A stretch of 64,000 nucleotides of DNA. Origin: Acanthochromis polyacanthus (Eukaryota; Chordata; Actinopteri; Pomacentridae). Under the pieces are notes generated by a model. The model was not told the DNA's origin, did no database searches, and saw only the letters and a list, made by a program, of their open reading frames with translations. The position numbers and the translations under genes are program-made. Positions within the stretch are counted from its first letter, which is position 1. Each line of letters begins with the position of its first letter. Shown in pieces: positions 40,380-52,690 of this stretch. The DNA is taken from the NCBI RefSeq assembly GCF_021347895.1, contig NC_067117.1, forward strand, positions 20,702,358-20,766,357, in the 5' to 3' direction.

Positions 40380-40827
40380 TAAAAAAAACACACACAAAAA
40401 AACCTGATCTGGCATCCCCTCAAACACATATCAGATATACAGTATAGGCCACAGCACTGCCATATGCCCCCACGCAGTGTACAAAAGGAGCGTGCACTCC
40501 TGAACACCTTGCACCATGTTTCAAGTTAGAAAATAATGCATATAAATACACAGGTACAAAACACACCGCTGATACTCACAACACATGCACTCACACTCCA
40601 AGCCTGTCTCTTGTAACTGCAACACAACACTCCTCGTAAACACTTCCATTCAACAACATGATACTCTGATACTCACAGAAAGAGAGAGAGAGGAAAAGAA
40701 ATAGGGAGAAAGTAAAAGAGAGAGGCAGGGAGAGAGAGAAATACGGCGTCGATTGACTCTCACTGTAATAGTGAGCCAGATGAGAAAATATAGAACACTG
40801 TGAATCAATGCGTCATTTCAGTGCGCT

Positions 40828-40860
<33 letters not shown>
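40380..40860. repeat. CA-rich low complexity and (AC)15 microsatellite
   Basis: Scattered CACACA words occur from about 40371. A GA-rich patch lies at 40679-40740. A perfect CA run occupies 40830-40859. Confidence 0.85.
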
Positions 40861-40861
<1 letters not shown>

Positions 40862-42032
40862 AACACACAGAGTTTTCAGCCCAGGGGCAAACAAACAACA
40901 GAAAAGACGGGAAAGCAAATGAATAGCAGGAGGGAGGAAAGAGGAAGGGGTGGATGAAGGCAGATTGGAGAGAGTGGGTGGATGGAGGGAGTGGGAGGAG
41001 AGGTATAGTCGAGGTGCCTCCATACCGACTGATTTGTGTCTGTTTCTTTTTTCATCCCGGCCTCCCCACCCCTCCTCCTCTCAGTTGAGATAATGCCAGG
41101 GCAAGAAATCTATGGCATTGATTGGCTCCTGTGACCCAGTTTCGTGGCAGCTTTTTCTCAATAAGTCGCCCTCATTGGTCGATAACTGCCAGGCTCACCA
41201 GGTGAAGTGGGTGAAGAGGTGTTTGCATGGGGTGTGGGGATGGGGTGGTTTGGTGTTGGTGCTCAGTTATGACTTCTCTCACCCCTCAGCGTGCACGAGT
41301 ACAGTAGTTCACTCATTCTTGTAGATTTAGATTAGTGGCGCTATGTGCAGGAGGCATAGCTGCACGTCCACATGAAAAATGCCACAGACCCTGGAGTTAA
41401 AACGTCCCCTCCCTCTCCCCGAACCATCACCTCAACAACTACACTAATCACCCTTATCCAAAAGGAAACTGTTTGCCACATAACATGCTCCACTTAATGA
41501 ATACACAGCCATTGACAGAACTCTGGAGTGATGCACAAGCAAGTTTTAGCTAAAACGACTCTGGTGTGCAAAATCAATAGGCATATAAGCTTCGTGAAAA
41601 CACACAGATTCCTGTAAAGTCATAGACCTAATGAGCAACTTATTTCAGTCATATGTGCCAAACAGTGGAAAGAAAGAGCAGAATGCATTGGCAGTAGTCT
41701 GGGTAACAAAGGAATTAACAGTATCCAGTGTCCACACCGGAGCAAAGCTTTTAAGTGAGTGTGCAGTATGCAGCCTGAATCTAGCAGGTCATAAGCCTGC
41801 AATAAAAATTCAAATTAGTCTCCCCAACAGACAGTAGAAAGGCAGAAAGACTTTCTGAATATAGTGTTTGTAATAAATTCTGAGTTAAACACAGATTCCC
41901 CTGTTTGTTGATAGACTCATCACAGTTCATTAATTTTGTGAGTTTTTTCTTTTAACAACCTGCAGAGCAACTACAGTTTGCTGGACTACACATAGCAGTG
42001 TTGTCGTAGTTTCATGCACTTCTCTGATGTCG
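40861..42032 (+). other. Intron 2 sequence, nothing specific
   Basis: A G/A-rich patch at 40908-41005, then unique-looking sequence. No exon is recognised. Confidence 0.5.
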
Positions 42033-42321
42033 TAAAGGACCAGTGTGGAGGATTTAATGGCACCAACTGGTGAGAATGCAGGTTATAACCAACTGACCCT
42101 ATGGTGGTCTCCAAAAAACAAAAAAGCCATTTGGTTTTAGTTTGTCCATTTACCCTCATTGGTAGAGGATCTAATCCCTGTTGTAGATATGAAGGGCTCA
42201 GTCTAAGCTAAAATGAAATAAAATAAATGCAGCTGAATATATACTACTAAAACCATATTTCTGAATACTATATTCCATTTCTGCTAATAGATCCCGCTAA
42301 ACCCTACACACTTGTCCTTTA
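42033..42321. mobile_element. MITE with taaaggaccagtgtg-type terminal inverted repeats
   Basis: The left end 42033-42060 (taaaggaccagtgtggagg) is an imperfect inverted copy of the right end 42293-42321, which reads taaaggacaagtgtgtagg on the opposite strand. The interior has no coding capacity. I recognise the ends and interior ('gatatgaagggctca', 'tattccatttctgc') as those of a short non-autonomous element common in fish. Flanking target duplication is not clear. Confidence 0.7.
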
Positions 42322-42329
42322 GCATGTAA

Positions 42330-42690
42330 TAAAACTTTGGGCAATAGGGTGGTTCCAACTTTTTGGCCACAGTTTGGAAAAGTCCCCTTTTGTTTGCTTG
42401 TCATACTCCCATGCACAAAGCCACAAAATAGTTTTCTCAGTTTTGCGTGGAAGAACATAACTTGTCTGCACAGAACGACTGACCTCAAGCTCATCGAACA
42501 CCTTTGGGATAAACTGAAACAGTGACTGTCAGCCAGAGCTTATCGGCCAGCATCAGTGGCCTTCCTCTTATGGCTGAGTGGGAGCAAATGCCTGCAGCCT
42601 GTTTCCAAACTCATGTGGAAAGCCTTCTTAAAAGAGTGGAGGCTGACAGAGCAGCAGATTAATGCCCATGGTTTGGGTTTGATTGATTAA
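42330..42690 (+). pseudogene. Broken 3' part of a Tc1-like transposase
   Basis: The plus strand encodes LIEHLWDKLKQ, the Tc1/mariner motif around the catalytic Glu (usual form NPIEHLWDELE), then a stop at 42523-42525. The same alignment continues with LSARAYRP-like residues, shifts frame, and resumes as MAEWEQMPAACF and THVESLLKRVEADRAAD from 42570, ending at TAA 42660-42662. This is the C-terminus of the DD34E transposase family. The region of the second catalytic Asp (near 42400) appears shortened and altered. At least one nonsense change and one frameshift make it inactive. The 5' half and 5' inverted repeat are missing; a possible 3' end word 'tgtccatgtacttttggtc' lies far away at 43227-43245. 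Confidence 0.85.
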
Positions 42691-45600
42691 CTGATTGATT
42701 TATGTCCTGAACTACACGGTGCCCAGTCCATATGGGCTTAAGCTGTCAGTACTGTATAATCCAATCCAACCAAAGTGCTTGTCGGATGGTCAAACAGTAT
42801 CTGAAAACCCTTCTACCACATCTTTCTAAGTTGGAGGGAGGGGGTCTACGTGCAACTTTTTTTCCAACTTTTTTCAACCAACAATTCCACATTTCAATTT
42901 TCATGCAACCTCTTCCTATAAAGTATGCAACGTTTTGCAATTTGAACAAGTATTGCCTCTCTCCCCTGCCAGTGAGGGTCAGTTTTTCATCCTACCTTAG
43001 TACATGACTGTTCACATAGCTATAAATACTTTGGTTTCCAACATGATCAAGTGAAAAGCCGTATGTTCCGTTTACCATAATGCTCCTCATATTTTCAAGA
43101 AAATGAGCAAGAAAAAAGGCAGCCAAAATGAAGTACAGATCTACCAATTTGAAAGGAGTACGCTGAAAAAGTTCCACTTCATAGAACAGAAATGCTGCAT
43201 TTAGATTTCCAACAGTCTTTGGTTGTCCATGTACTTTTGGTCAAATAGGACAGCTTTGGTTAAACCCCTTTAAGGCGTAAAGCATGAATGGTGCTGTAAT
43301 TGTAACAAAGATCATTACAAGCCTACACACCATCTTTTGTCATATAAAGTCTGAAAGCTCCCATTATCACTGGGCTCTAGGCCTGATGTTACAACCTCCC
43401 ATTGCCAAGTGGAGTTTGAGCAGATTGTACAAATGAGAAAAATTCATCTGTCTCGAGGCAGTAGTTCACTATAGTCCAATAAGCCAACTAATTTCAGAAG
43501 TGGTGCATGCTACCCGCTGGGTCAATAGATTGATGATCCATATGTGAAATTACACACCTTTTTACAACTCGGCCATATTGCAGTGCATGCAGTGTCATAG
43601 CAGTAACCCAGTTTTTGATGCTAATCTCATTTAAAAAGGAGAGTCTGGGTATTGGCCAGGAGTCCCCAGCGCATCTATTCCAAAAATCAGAGTTTAGCAA
43701 AATGCCCTATCACCACTCATCATTGGAATATGTGTTAACTCTGTTGCAGTATTAATCGTTATTATAATTTCAAATTACTCTTACTTTCTTCTCTCCTTCT
43801 AAGCAAAATTACAACAGACTGTTGCTCATGGAAATGATGAAGAAAAAAAAAAGGGCCTCAGCCACCAGCAGTTTTTGAAAGTGTGATAAGCTCTCTAAAG
43901 GAATGGATTGAACTGTCTGAGCAATTCAAAACACCTCTGGTAAGTGCCATTATTGGGTGATCCGAGTGTTTTTGTATTTGCACTAAGAGCGTGTCCCCAC
44001 TTCAGAAATTTCAGAGGTGCCATGCTCTTTTCAGCAACTCAGTCTATTGCTGGCTTGAGCTATTGTCACAGTCTGAAATCAACTTGTCCTTTCCTCGAGT
44101 TTGTATTGATCTGCAAAAGCATAGCCATACAGCGCACCGATGAGTCTTCATCCTCAACAATCTGCTCCACTGAGCATTTACAAGTGTTAATGTCACAACC
44201 GGCAGTTTTGGCCTCTTCCATGTACTCACTAGAATGGAAAGTGGTGTCAAAAAAAGTAATCTCAGGTGCATTTTATTCACTTTTAGATAAAAGAAAAGTT
44301 TGAACAAAACCTCCCTGTGATGCCTTCATTACTGTTTTACTGCAGAAAAATCAGCCATCCACTTCTTGCACGATTAGAGTTGATGCTTAAACCCTCAAAG
44401 CCGAATATTTTCTCACTGAAATACACTCAGCAGAGGCTACGTCTGTAGCTGGGGAGAGGACAGAAGCATGGGCTGCTGCAGCTGGAACTATTCTTCAACA
44501 AACAAACAAACAAAAAAGCTTTAATAGCATCCTAACCACTGTGCGTCCGGCTTCAGCCCTGGCCGTGCGTATAGTTCACAGATTAAAGTATCTCCATAAG
44601 CTGGTTGTGATAGTCATTCTGCCATTGTCATAGTTTTACCTCCTGCTGTTGCTGCTATATATTGAGCTCACCTGACTCCAGCTGCTTTGAAATATCCTGC
44701 CAGTTCAGGGTTTTTTTCAGAATACTTGTATGTCACACAGCTGTATCTGTTTGTCTTTTTCAAGCTCTCAAGCCCACGTACAGTACAGTGTGTTTTTCCG
44801 CAACAATAAGCGCAGTTTTCAGTTGATGTTTTTTATTGTAGCCTGTTCAGGTAATTTACCATGCACATTAAATGTTGAAGAACAGAGGAAAGATAACTGG
44901 AAACAATAAAATGCAATAAATCAGTCACACCTCCGAGATAATTTATCTATCAAAGTGGTGTTTTATTGATCGTAGGAGAATGTTATGGTCTGGACTGTAT
45001 ACCTTTCCTTTCTGTAGAGCATTAGTGCGGCTTGATTCGGCTGTTCTGCTCCCAAGCCTTTCTCTCTCAGATGTCAGTGCGGGACAGAACAGATGCTTTG
45101 AAACAGCAGAGAACGTTTTCATTCAGTGATCTCATTCTTTCCTGAGGTTTTACAGGGCTCGTGCAGCTTTTACTGTACACCATGAAGCTCACCGCACTTT
45201 GCATTTCACTCTATATTAGTTCTTCCTGTTAATCAGCGGTTTGCAGCTTTTCAAGGAGACCAACTGCTGGTATAAAATTAAAGATTACTGAACGTAGTAG
45301 TCGTCAAGCTTCAAGTCTCTTTAAGATATTTTATGTAACCATTAGTTATCGCTTGTTTTTCAAAGCGGATTTATAGAATTTTGGAATAAAGCTGCTCAAG
45401 TGTTTAAAAATTCATGTTAAAGTTACTTTCTAGATGCAACATTGCTCCTTAAGAAGAACTATTTTAAAAGTGCTACTTTGGTATTGAGCTAGATAGCAAA
45501 TAAATTATTTCACAATGACTGCAGCAAAAAAAAAAAAAATCACAAGCCCAGTTTGAACAAGGGCTTTTATAATGAGAACAACTAAAAGAAAGATTACTGT

Positions 45601-46120
45601 GTCAGTTCAAAGCAAAGGGCAATTATCATGCAATGCTTGCATTGCTGTTGTCTCTGTCTTCTTTCATCATAACCCTGATGGCAAAAACCATTCAAGGAAT
45701 GTAAAACTGATTACAGAAGAGCTTACAATGTAGCAAAGTGGGAATATATAGAGAATGATTAGAAAACAGTCAGACAAAGCAGGTTAAGGGTAGAAACAGA
45801 AGCCATTGATTTGTTACTGGCATTGACTGCGATACTGAACGTTTTTAAAAGTAGGACCCAGTGGTGAGCCGCGCTGCAATATTAATGTTGTTTTTCTACT
45901 TATAAAAGTTCTTATAAAGCAGAAACAAACCCCACAGTTTGCACAAAGGGGCTTTACTCTTCTGTAAATACCGTTCTCATACTCAGTGGCAATGTGCAAA
46001 AATAAAAACAAAAGCCATTTTACTGCGTGACCTTCACCGCCTCACCTTCACTGTAGCTGTTAGAATATATAATATGGCAATTTCAATTTCTTCGTTTGGC
46101 CCATATCATCCGATATGTTC
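42691..46120 (+). other. Intron 2 sequence, nothing specific
   Basis: Includes the possible Tc1 end word at 43227-43245, a poly-A patch at about 43840-43853 and another at 45526-45539. No exon or complete element is recognised. Confidence 0.45.
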
Positions 46121-46124
46121 AACA

Positions 46125-46350
46125 GAGTGAGAAGTGGCACTCGGAAATCTTATTCCCGACCCCGCTGAAGCAGCTGGTGAGCTGGTGGCCGGCAGATGTG
46201 ATAATGACAGAACGCACCAGCTGAGGCGGGATAGCGGGCCACGACTCAGGCAGCTTTTAATAATTGATGGCAGCCAAGGCCCCGGATTGGCCAGTAATTG
46301 CATTACAGGTCACTTCTCAATAGCAATTTGTGAAAGTTGTGGTGATGTGT
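46125..46350. promoter_or_regulatory. Candidate conserved non-coding element (strongest by texture)
   Basis: A sharply bounded, balanced, non-repetitive block within AT-rich intron. It is dense in homeodomain-like words ('taataattgatggc', 'cagtaattgcattac') and E-box-like words ('cagctggtgagctggtgg', 'caccagctgagg'). It has no convincing reading frame. Such blocks in introns of neuronal RNA-binding protein genes are often vertebrate-conserved enhancers. Conservation is inferred, not observed. Confidence 0.4.
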
Positions 46351-48331
46351 ACCGGGTGGCGATCAATAGGCACTGTCCAGAGATGCAGCCCCTCCTCTCA
46401 TGCTTTCTAAGCTTTCTGTTTCTATGAAGACAAGGCAATATTTTCTCTCCGTGCAGCAGCAGAGTGGGGATTCTTTCACTCTGCATCATAATAGCAGATC
46501 CAATTTAGGACGCTAGTCACTGTTAGCATCTGTTAAACACATTATCCCCTTTTAACTATGCGTAATTTCTAGGAAGTCAATATTTTTTGTCATAGGGAGT
46601 AAGTTTTCTAATTAGTAGGCAATGAACCTTTGAGTGGATGTTGAGGTGGAGGCGGGTCTTGTACTGATATACGAACAGCAGTGCAGAATATGCTTTGCTT
46701 CTGGTGTCACATTTCAGTCTTTCTGGGTTGTTACTTTGAAAAAAATCCAAAGTTCAACAGTGTCTCACCAACTGTTTAGCTCTTAAATTCTTTCAATTAG
46801 AAAAAAACGAAAAGAAAAAGATGCCACACAGATATAAGTGGCTGTAGCATGAAGTGACAGCAGCTTCCAGGTGAGCACTGCGGCAGCAAAAGAGTGAGCA
46901 GCACACTGATGGCTTAAGTACAGCATCATAATTAATCCATGATATTTGGTGTATTTTGTAAGTGGTGCATCAGGCTCAGGTTGGCTGCCTGATCCAGCTT
47001 GGATTTTTAGAGTATTTTGGAGCTCAACCCGCACAACGGACATCTCTGACCCTGTTTTGATTTTGAGCATGATGTTTTGGTCAGCCTCTTGAGAGTGCAG
47101 CCGCTTTCTGCAAGCGCAATAATCACGGAGTGCCCCGTTAAAATAAAAATATGTGGCATACGTGGCTGAAACACAAATGAGTGAGAGGCAGCCTCGGGTT
47201 CACAAGGTTAAAATAGCACAAGAGCTCAAATTCGGCCTCAGCACAATGCACAGTGTGCTTTATTTTCCAACTGTAGTGCAGGCTGTGAGCCCGGTGCCCC
47301 CTCTGGCTCTCTGGCACTACTCATTATTATGGAAGTTATTTACTGTTCTAGCCTTTCTTTCTTTTTCTGTTTCCTTTTTTTGCTCCCATTGTTGATGTCT
47401 CACCCACTTTGACATGTAAACTATCACTGTGTCATTCCGCTGCATCTGGTGTTCATTCTTTTTCTCTCTCTGTATCTGTCCCTCTCTATCTGTCTCGCCC
47501 TCTCTCTTCCTCCTCCTGCTCCCTCTGCCGTGGCTTCTAGAGGAGAGAAGAGTGGAGGAGACAGTAGATTTTGCATGCTCTAAATACAGCCTCTACGTGT
47601 GCGGGGTGCTGTCATCAAAGGAGAGAAGGGACAGGGGATGGTTCAGTTCTTTTGTGATAGTGTGCGTTTGTGTGTATGCATGCAACTGTTTGCGTATGTG
47701 ACTAAGAGTGCATTAATTCTAGCAAACATCAAAGACGCTCCATCATCCATCTCGCTTTTTCCTCTCCTTCTCCCTTCCTCCCTCCCTCCCTCCGTCACTC
47801 TCTCTAATGCTCATTTTAGCATCATTTTGTCCGCATCGCCTTTTTTTGTTGTTTTTGTTTTTGCCGTTGTACTCCTGCCTTTGCTTTGCCTGTCTGTTTT
47901 GGTGTGTCTCACCTCTCTTGCATGTGCTTGGCGGGGTGTGACAGCATTGAGAAGTCACCAAAGAGGTAAATGATGATAGGCCATCCATCATGCTTTATGG
48001 ACTCTGTATGGTGCTGCCGTGGAGAGTGGCTGCACTGTGCAGTAACTCAGAACACTCTGTCCCTCCATATAACCTGGCAGGGGCTCTGCTGCTCGCCTCG
48101 CCTCTGCTGGGTGAGTGTTTATGTGTGTGAGACACAGGAAGAGCGTCGGTCTGACTCACCCACTTAAGTGTTTCTCTGTGTGTGCTTGTGATTCAGTGTG
48201 TGTGGACGAGTGAGGAGGGAAACAGAAAGAGTGTTTGTCCACACTGCCAGACTATGGGCAATGAGCTTTCATTATGGCCTGATATGCCACTGCTGGGAGC
48301 ATCAACTCTGACCAGAAGACACAATGTGTTC
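46351..48331 (+). other. Intron 2 sequence, nothing specific
   Basis: C/T-rich patches occur at about 47455-47525 and 47750-47810. No exon is recognised. Confidence 0.5.
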
Positions 48332-48356
48332 TGTGTGTGTGTGTGTGTGTGTGTGT
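48332..48356. repeat. (TG)12 microsatellite
   Basis: 25 bp of perfect TG on the sense strand. Confidence 0.95.
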
Positions 48357-48662
48357 AGGAGAGACACAGAGAAAGAAAGCAGCAGTGAGAAAGAGATAGA
48401 AAACGACTGAGTGGTTCTGAGTACTGTGTGTGCAACCCTTGACCCATTTTCTACATCTCGCTATATGTCTTTTCCTTTTTTTCCCCTTGTAGGCCTATTG
48501 TGGTGAGAAAGTGGTGCCAGAGCTTTCTTAACATGTAGGTTAAGACATTTTGTAGGTTTGTGTCAATGCAATTCATATATGTCACATGTATGTTGAAAGA
48601 GTTATTGACCTTTTATCACAGTAGCAGTCATGTCATAACAGCACAAGCACAAGAGTATTTAA

Positions 48663-49395
48663 CCCGTCTGAACTCGAAAATGCACTGGCGGGTTTGAAAA
48701 ATGTGATTTTTTTTAACTGCAAAACTACACCTTTACCAGAACCAGAAGCTGCAACAACATAAAGAATTATCAAGTTTTCAGCTTCCCAAAGCTCACTGAA
48801 CTACTCATCTCTGACATGTGGTTCAATGGAAATTGAGAAATTTCATCAAAATCACTTTATTCTACATGTTTCACGTAAAAATTCACAAAAAAGCTGCTCA
48901 CTCTAACCAGATTTTGTAAAAGACCAGAAATTCTGTTCTCGTCAGCGCAACTAACAAGCAATAGGGACTCAGCTGCTACCAATAGTCACGTGAAATTCTG
49001 GGATTTTTTTGGGCTGAACTGCAGGCTGTGTTTACACAGAACAGATAGCAGGCAAGCATGGAAACCTGTGTGGAAACAGTCTCAGCATGTAAATAGTAAG
49101 GCATCTGTTGTATGTAGACTTTTTTCCACTATTTGTAACACCTGTGGGCACTTGGGAAAATATTGTCCATGCTGATTCCAGTTTTTTTTTGTCAATTGTA
49201 TTTTGTGTAATTCATGGCAATGTAACTTTTTCATCCTGTACAAAAGCCACTTTTGGCTTCTCCCTGCTGCTAGCCATGGTTGTTCTGTTTCCACAGAGCT
49301 GCAGGACTTTATACTGCAGAGAAAAATGAGTCCACACAGAGTAAAAATGTGACAGCAGCATAAAAACACACAGAAATTGCTTGGGGTTCATAGGG
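48663..49395. mobile_element. piggyBac-like non-autonomous element bounded by TTAA
   Basis: TTAA stands at both sides (48659-48662 and 49396-49399), followed inward by CCC on the left and preceded by GGG on the right, the terminal signature of piggyBac elements. The ends are imperfect inverted repeats: left reads cccgtctgaactcgaaaa, the right end on the opposite strand reads ccctatgaaccccaag. The 733-bp interior has no transposase-like frame and contains G/C-poor unique sequence. The assignment rests on the TTAA target and end bases. Confidence 0.6.
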
Positions 49396-49399
49396 TTAA

Positions 49400-50340
49400 T
49401 AACATTAATAATGGCTGCATTCCACTCAGAGGAGGTTTGAATATTGTGTGTGCGGCTCACTGGAATAGCTCACGAGGAAAATAAACAGACCTGAGTCATT
49501 GTTAGTGTTTGGGTTATCAGTTACACTCATGCTTTTCTTATGACAAGTCAAAATGTCTGTTTTGAAAAACAACTGCTGGCTGCTGTAATCATTACTCCTC
49601 TACATACTGGGGCTGTAACTGTGCTCAAAATTCACAGTGCAGTAATGTGGCTTAGTTTTGGGGTCACTTTTAAAACTAATTTCTAGGGACACAGCCACCC
49701 TGTTGAAACAAACCTAATTGGTATTGGCTCACACAGTGTGACCAATGAAGTCGCAGGTTCTGGCCATGCCGGAAAACCAATTACACCATGAGGAGTTAAC
49801 ACAGGTTTAAGGTTGCCCAGTGTCTGCCCAGATTTCAAGGCTAATCCCACTAGCCTGTGATAGCTGACAGACAATGACTGGTGCACTGCCAAACTCTTCT
49901 GGGTTAAAGTCTTGATTTCTTTTTCTTTTCTCCAAGACTACAAGAACATAGACATAAATAGACTTCTGACAGTAAGTGTTTGGTTCACAGGGGGAACAGA
50001 ATGTCCCAAACAGAGCAGTTCAGAACAAATACACAGTCTTGAAATGATTCTTTCCAACTACTTTGTAAAAGTCAGTTCAGGTTTAACATAAAGCTGATTC
50101 TAGAGCTAAGTTTACATAGGATATAAACTTATGTACACTTCATAAACACAGAGACACTGAAAATAAGGATCATAGGCACTCATAGTATCTGGTTCATATA
50201 TGTTTGTTGCAGAAACACAGCACTTGCAACAATCCTGCACACAACTACAGGGTGAGGTCAGCATGAACGTGTTGGATATAATCAAAATGAAAACCTATGG
50301 AAGACTAAATGATGGTTTTATTACATCCACATACATGTTT
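49400..50340 (+). other. Intron 2 sequence, nothing specific
   Basis: No exon recognised. The part at about 49680-49910 is of balanced composition and could be a diverged repeat or a conserved element; I cannot decide. Confidence 0.45.
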
Positions 50341-50344
50341 TGTT

Positions 50345-50640
50345 ATTATTATCCTCCGCCTCCACGAAGTGGAAAAGGGGGATATAGGTTTGGCCTCCCT
50401 CCGTCCGTCCGTCCATCCGTCCGAGATGAAGGGGACAGCTTTTCTCGGAAACTATTACAGCTAGGATTACAAAATTTAGTATGTAGCTTCACACCATGGA
50501 CACCTTGATCAAGTTCGAAAATGAGACCTGTGCGAGTTATGGCTCTTGATCACTATTTTGGATATAGACTCATTGACATCACGTGGCGGGGGATATTGAT
50601 GACCATGTCGTCTTGTTTTATATACATTGTTGACGATTAG
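50345..50640 (+). repeat. Interspersed repeat of the 'cctccgcctccacgaagtgg' type
   Basis: The block begins with 'cctccgcctccacgaagtgg', then a CCGTCCGTCCGT run (50400-50422), and continues with 'cttttctcggaaactatta' and 'gaccatgtcgtcttg'. I recognise this as a repeat type spread through fish and other animal genomes. No ends or target duplication can be defined by eye. Confidence 0.55.
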
Positions 50641-51670
50641 CAGTATTTATTTTCTTTATTTTAACCAGCCTCGCTTAGCATGTTAATCTCTAGTTATGTT
50701 GGTCCTGGTGCTAAAAGTTGGTCCTAACATTTTTGAGTCTACTATCCATCTCAGTCTAGCGTACCCTGTGTTTTATTTATTTATTTTTTTGGTGTGTGTA
50801 TCAGTTTAAGCTGTTTTATATTATTTAGAATTTAAACATGAGTATGTGGACTGTTATATAAATGTATGATTTTGACATTTTATTTGAGCTGATTTATTAT
50901 AGGCTCTTTTATGATTGACTCATTTGTTCCACAAGTGGGATGTTACTATCTTATTTTGTACTTTTGCACATATTTTCTTTATTCCATCAAACAATGCCTT
51001 TAGAACAGACATTTTATAACATGAATATTTTTCTAAGAAGCTCCTCAGAATGCCTCAACTTCAAAGGATCGCAGATTTAGTTGCTTGTTTTCATGCACTG
51101 TGCTAGTGTTAGAAAGGGACAAAAAAAAGACATTTTTGGCATGTGAGTATTGTGTTAAGGCAGACTTAAAAAATTGTAACCCTTTTCACAAAGCACACTA
51201 ACATTATTTACTGTATAAGTTGGCTTACAACCATCTAAAATCTCCACATCGTCCTCACTGCATTACAGCCTCTCCTTCATTGTTTTGCCTTTCTGTCCGT
51301 CGCTCCCCTCTCCATCCTCCTCTTCAATACCCCCCTCCTCCTGGTGAGCCCTTTCACACTTTTCTTTTGTCACCTTTCCACATGGAAGAACAATTGCTCA
51401 GAGTTCTTTCTCTCTCTCTCTGCCCTCCTCCCCCACACTTCCTCTCCTCTCTCCTCTTAGATCCAGAGGGAATCACACTGTCTGAACCAAATGTGCCACA
51501 AACTTGTCAGATGATGTTTGTTTTCCACCCCATTCCCGTACCTCTTTTTCAGCACGCCTGTGTGTTTTAACGCTGTCTACATATTTGACAAAGTGCTGTG
51601 ACATGCACTGCGCTTGCACGTCAACAGACTGAAAATGTGCAGCGTCATTAATGAAATAGGAATCTGCAGA
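50641..51670 (+). other. Intron 2 sequence, nothing specific
   Basis: AT-rich, passing into C/T-rich low complexity at about 51260-51465. No exon recognised. Confidence 0.5.
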
Positions 51671-51673
51671 GCT

Positions 51674-51708
51674 GGGGTTGGGGAGGCGGGGGGGGGAGGG
51701 GGGAGGGA
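51674..51708 (+). other. G-quadruplex candidate followed by a NotI site
   Basis: Runs of four, four, nine, six and three G lie within 35 nt on the sense strand. They are followed at once by GCGGCCGC (51710-51717), an unusual GC-rich island in an AT-rich intron. Confidence 0.7.
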
Positions 51709-51717
51709 AGCGGCCGC

Positions 51718-52530
51718 CAGATTGACTCACAAGGTTTGTGTGATAATAAGGTTTGTATGTTCAGACAGCTTGTTAGCATGTATGTGAAGACTAAGTAAAC
51801 AACCTTTCCGCCGAGGCTCCCTAGAAACTTTGAGTAAAGGATATTTTGCTGAACACCAGTGGTGTTTAAGAACCAGAGCAGCTGTGCACATGCCACCAAA
51901 AAAAGAATCTCTCTTCTCCAGAAAATGTGGCACAAATGCTATAGCTCCACTTCCCTGAGGACATTATTTGCCTGCTGAATAGCTAGTCCTTATTAGAGAC
52001 CGGCTTAAAGACAGATTGGAGATGCCATCGGAGATCTGAGTATCATTTGGGCCGATTACCAGATTTGATGGAAGTCAGAAGAGTTGGATTTATAAAATCA
52101 AAACTAGAAATGACTGGAGGACTGGGATCTGATACTTTTCACTATCTATCAAGTTATTTATCACATTCAGGTTTAGATTATTAGTTATGATTCCTAACTT
52201 CAATAGTCTAGCTTCTTTGATGCAGATATTACAGATATTACAAGCAGAATGTGTTCTAAGTGTGTGTACACTTCATCATATGACATCCTGAACCTGGTGA
52301 CCCACCAGAAACGAGAGTGGCAAAATGAATGCAGGCTTTTGCATAAAGTTTCTGGAATTAATCCCTCAACAGCTCATCAAGTACAGTGATATTGTGTGCG
52401 GCACGACATCTGCGCAAACTAAACTCTGAATTTCTGTATATATGTTCTGTATGTAAAGCTGAGTCATGGAATTACAGAGAAGTTGGTCTTCCAAAGACTC
52501 CTATTTGTAATTTCAAACAACTGATCAAGG
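51718..52530 (+). other. Intron 2 sequence, nothing specific
   Basis: No exon, RNA gene or mobile element is recognised. Confidence 0.5.
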
Positions 52531-52690
52531 GATGCCTTGGTGTTGCAGTGGTTAGCACTGTTGCCTTACAGCAAAAGGTCCAGTGTTTGAATCTGTTTTC
52601 TGACTTTTTTGTGTGGACATTGGCTTTACATGTGTGGGTTTTTTCCACCTTTGGTATTTTAATTGGAGATTGCAGTCTGTCTGTTTATTG
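52531..52690 (+). repeat. SINE-like family fragment, head half
   Basis: The plus strand has 'tgttgcagtggttagcac' (A-box region) and 'ggtccagtgtttgaatct' (B-box region), then 'tgtgtgggttttttccacc', in the order of the element at 2851-3221 read from its head. Several changes and truncation show an old copy. The text after about 52690 is unrelated. Confidence 0.7.
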
